Both the position numbers and the translations under genes were made by a program. Under the pieces are notes generated by a model, which worked only from the letters and a program-made list of their open reading frames with translations, did no database searches and was not told the DNA's origin. 47,498 nucleotides of DNA, taken from Ignavibacteriales bacterium CG07_land_8_20_14_0_80_59_12. GTDB lineage: Bacteria; Bacteroidota; Ignavibacteria; 0-14-0-80-59-12. Location: positions 1-47,498 of the forward strand of contig PEWR01000053.1 of the NCBI GenBank assembly GCA_002779395.1. The letters are read 5' to 3'. Positions 46,856-47,498 of this stretch are shown here, piece by piece (the stretch's first letter is position 1; every line of letters begins with the position of its first letter).

Positions 46856-47498
46856 GCTCCGAGCGGGCTGAGTGTCAGGAGGTAGAGGACCGCCATGCGG
46901 ATGGCGACGCCGTTCAGCACCTGGTCCAGGATGACGGAATGCTCGCTGTCCGCAACGTCGGCCGACAACTCGACGTCCCTGTTGATCGGACCCGGATGGA
47001 GGATGGTGACGGGGTGCCGCGCGCGCTCGAGCCTCGCGCGTGTGATGCCGAAATAGGTCCGGTACTCGCGGAGGGTTGGGATTCTTGCACCCGCCTCGCG
47101 CTCGAGCTGGATGCGCAGGACATTGAGGGCGTCGACATGCGGTATGAGGTCGTCGATCCTGTGGCAGACATCGACGCCGAGCATCTCGATACCGCGGGGG
47201 ATCATCGTCGGTGGGCCACACACGGTGACCTTCGCCCCCATCGTCCTGAGTCCGTAGATGTTCGAGAGCGCGACGCGGCTGTGCGCAATGTCGCCGACAA
47301 TGCCGATATGAAGCCCTTCGAGCGTGCCGAACTTCTCCTTGAGCGTGAGCATGTCGAGGAGCCCCTGCGTCGGGTGTTCGTGCGCGCCGTCGCCCGCGTT
47401 GAGGACATGCGAGTGGAGAACGCGTGCAAGGAAGTGCGGAGCGCCGGCGGCCGAGTGGCGCATGACCACCATGTCGACCTTCATCGCCTCGATGTTGC
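46852..47498 (-). CDS. pyrB: Aspartate carbamoyltransferase (copy 2), 5' end beyond the window
   Basis: ...NIEAMKVDMVVMRHSAAGAPHFLA, NAGDGAHEHPTQGLLDMLTL, VTILHPGPINRDVELSADVADSEHSVILDQVLNGVAIRMAVLYLL. Frame open to the window edge. Confidence 0.93.
   Translation of the reverse strand, partial: NIEAMKVDMVVMRHSAAGAPHFLARVLHSHVLNAGDGAHEHPTQGLLDMLTLKEKFGTLEGLHIGIVGDIAHSRVALSNIYGLRTMGAKVTVCGPPTMIPRGIEMLGVDVCHRIDDLIPHVDALNVLRIQLEREAGARIPTLREYRTYFGITRARLERARHPVTILHPGPINRDVELSADVADSEHSVILDQVLNGVAIRMAVLYLLTLSPLGA

Overview
The window is a bacterial chromosomal segment, mostly GC-rich with long minus-strand operons, interrupted by a more AT-rich mobile/acquired block at about 11.2-23.2 kb. There is also a small accessory patch at 0-3.6 kb. 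From left to right: an IS3-type orfA fragment, a chagasin-like lipoprotein, an AbiEi/AbiEii-type toxin-antitoxin pair, an IS3 orfB remnant, and a truncated WecG/TagA glycosyltransferase. Then come hpnE-hpnD-hpnC (squalene synthesis), an aminotransferase, a split transketolase, a DUF2461 gene and tRNA-Ser(GCT). The AT-rich block carries IS21 remnants, a DcaP-like porin, a 332-bp ISL3-type deletion derivative with terminal inverted repeats and an 8-bp target duplication, and a Desulfovibrio-type periplasmic formate dehydrogenase (Cys instead of Sec) with fdhE, fdhD and mobA. It also carries palindromic repeats, a B12 radical-SAM DUF4070 protein, an orphan hicB and a decayed tyrosine integrase. 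After that: nifJ (PFOR), tRNA-Phe, acyl-CoA dehydrogenase, etfAB, an SDR/enoyl reductase, and a tightly coupled argF-arcC-pyrB carbamoyl-phosphate unit next to a COG2403/cDPG-synthetase-like P-loop protein and glmS. The window ends with a Cys/Met PLP enzyme, a very large multi-TM NtrY-like histidine kinase, DUF4783, an Fn3 lipoprotein, pyrC and a second pyrB. The observations I rate highest are the argF-arcC-pyrB-COG2403 unit (with a second, independent ATCase), the palindromic element apparently inserted in frame in the radical-SAM gene, the apparent hicA start fused to that gene, and the ISL3 derivative just upstream of the porin ribosome-binding site. All family assignments come from reading protein sequence by eye; no searches were run.
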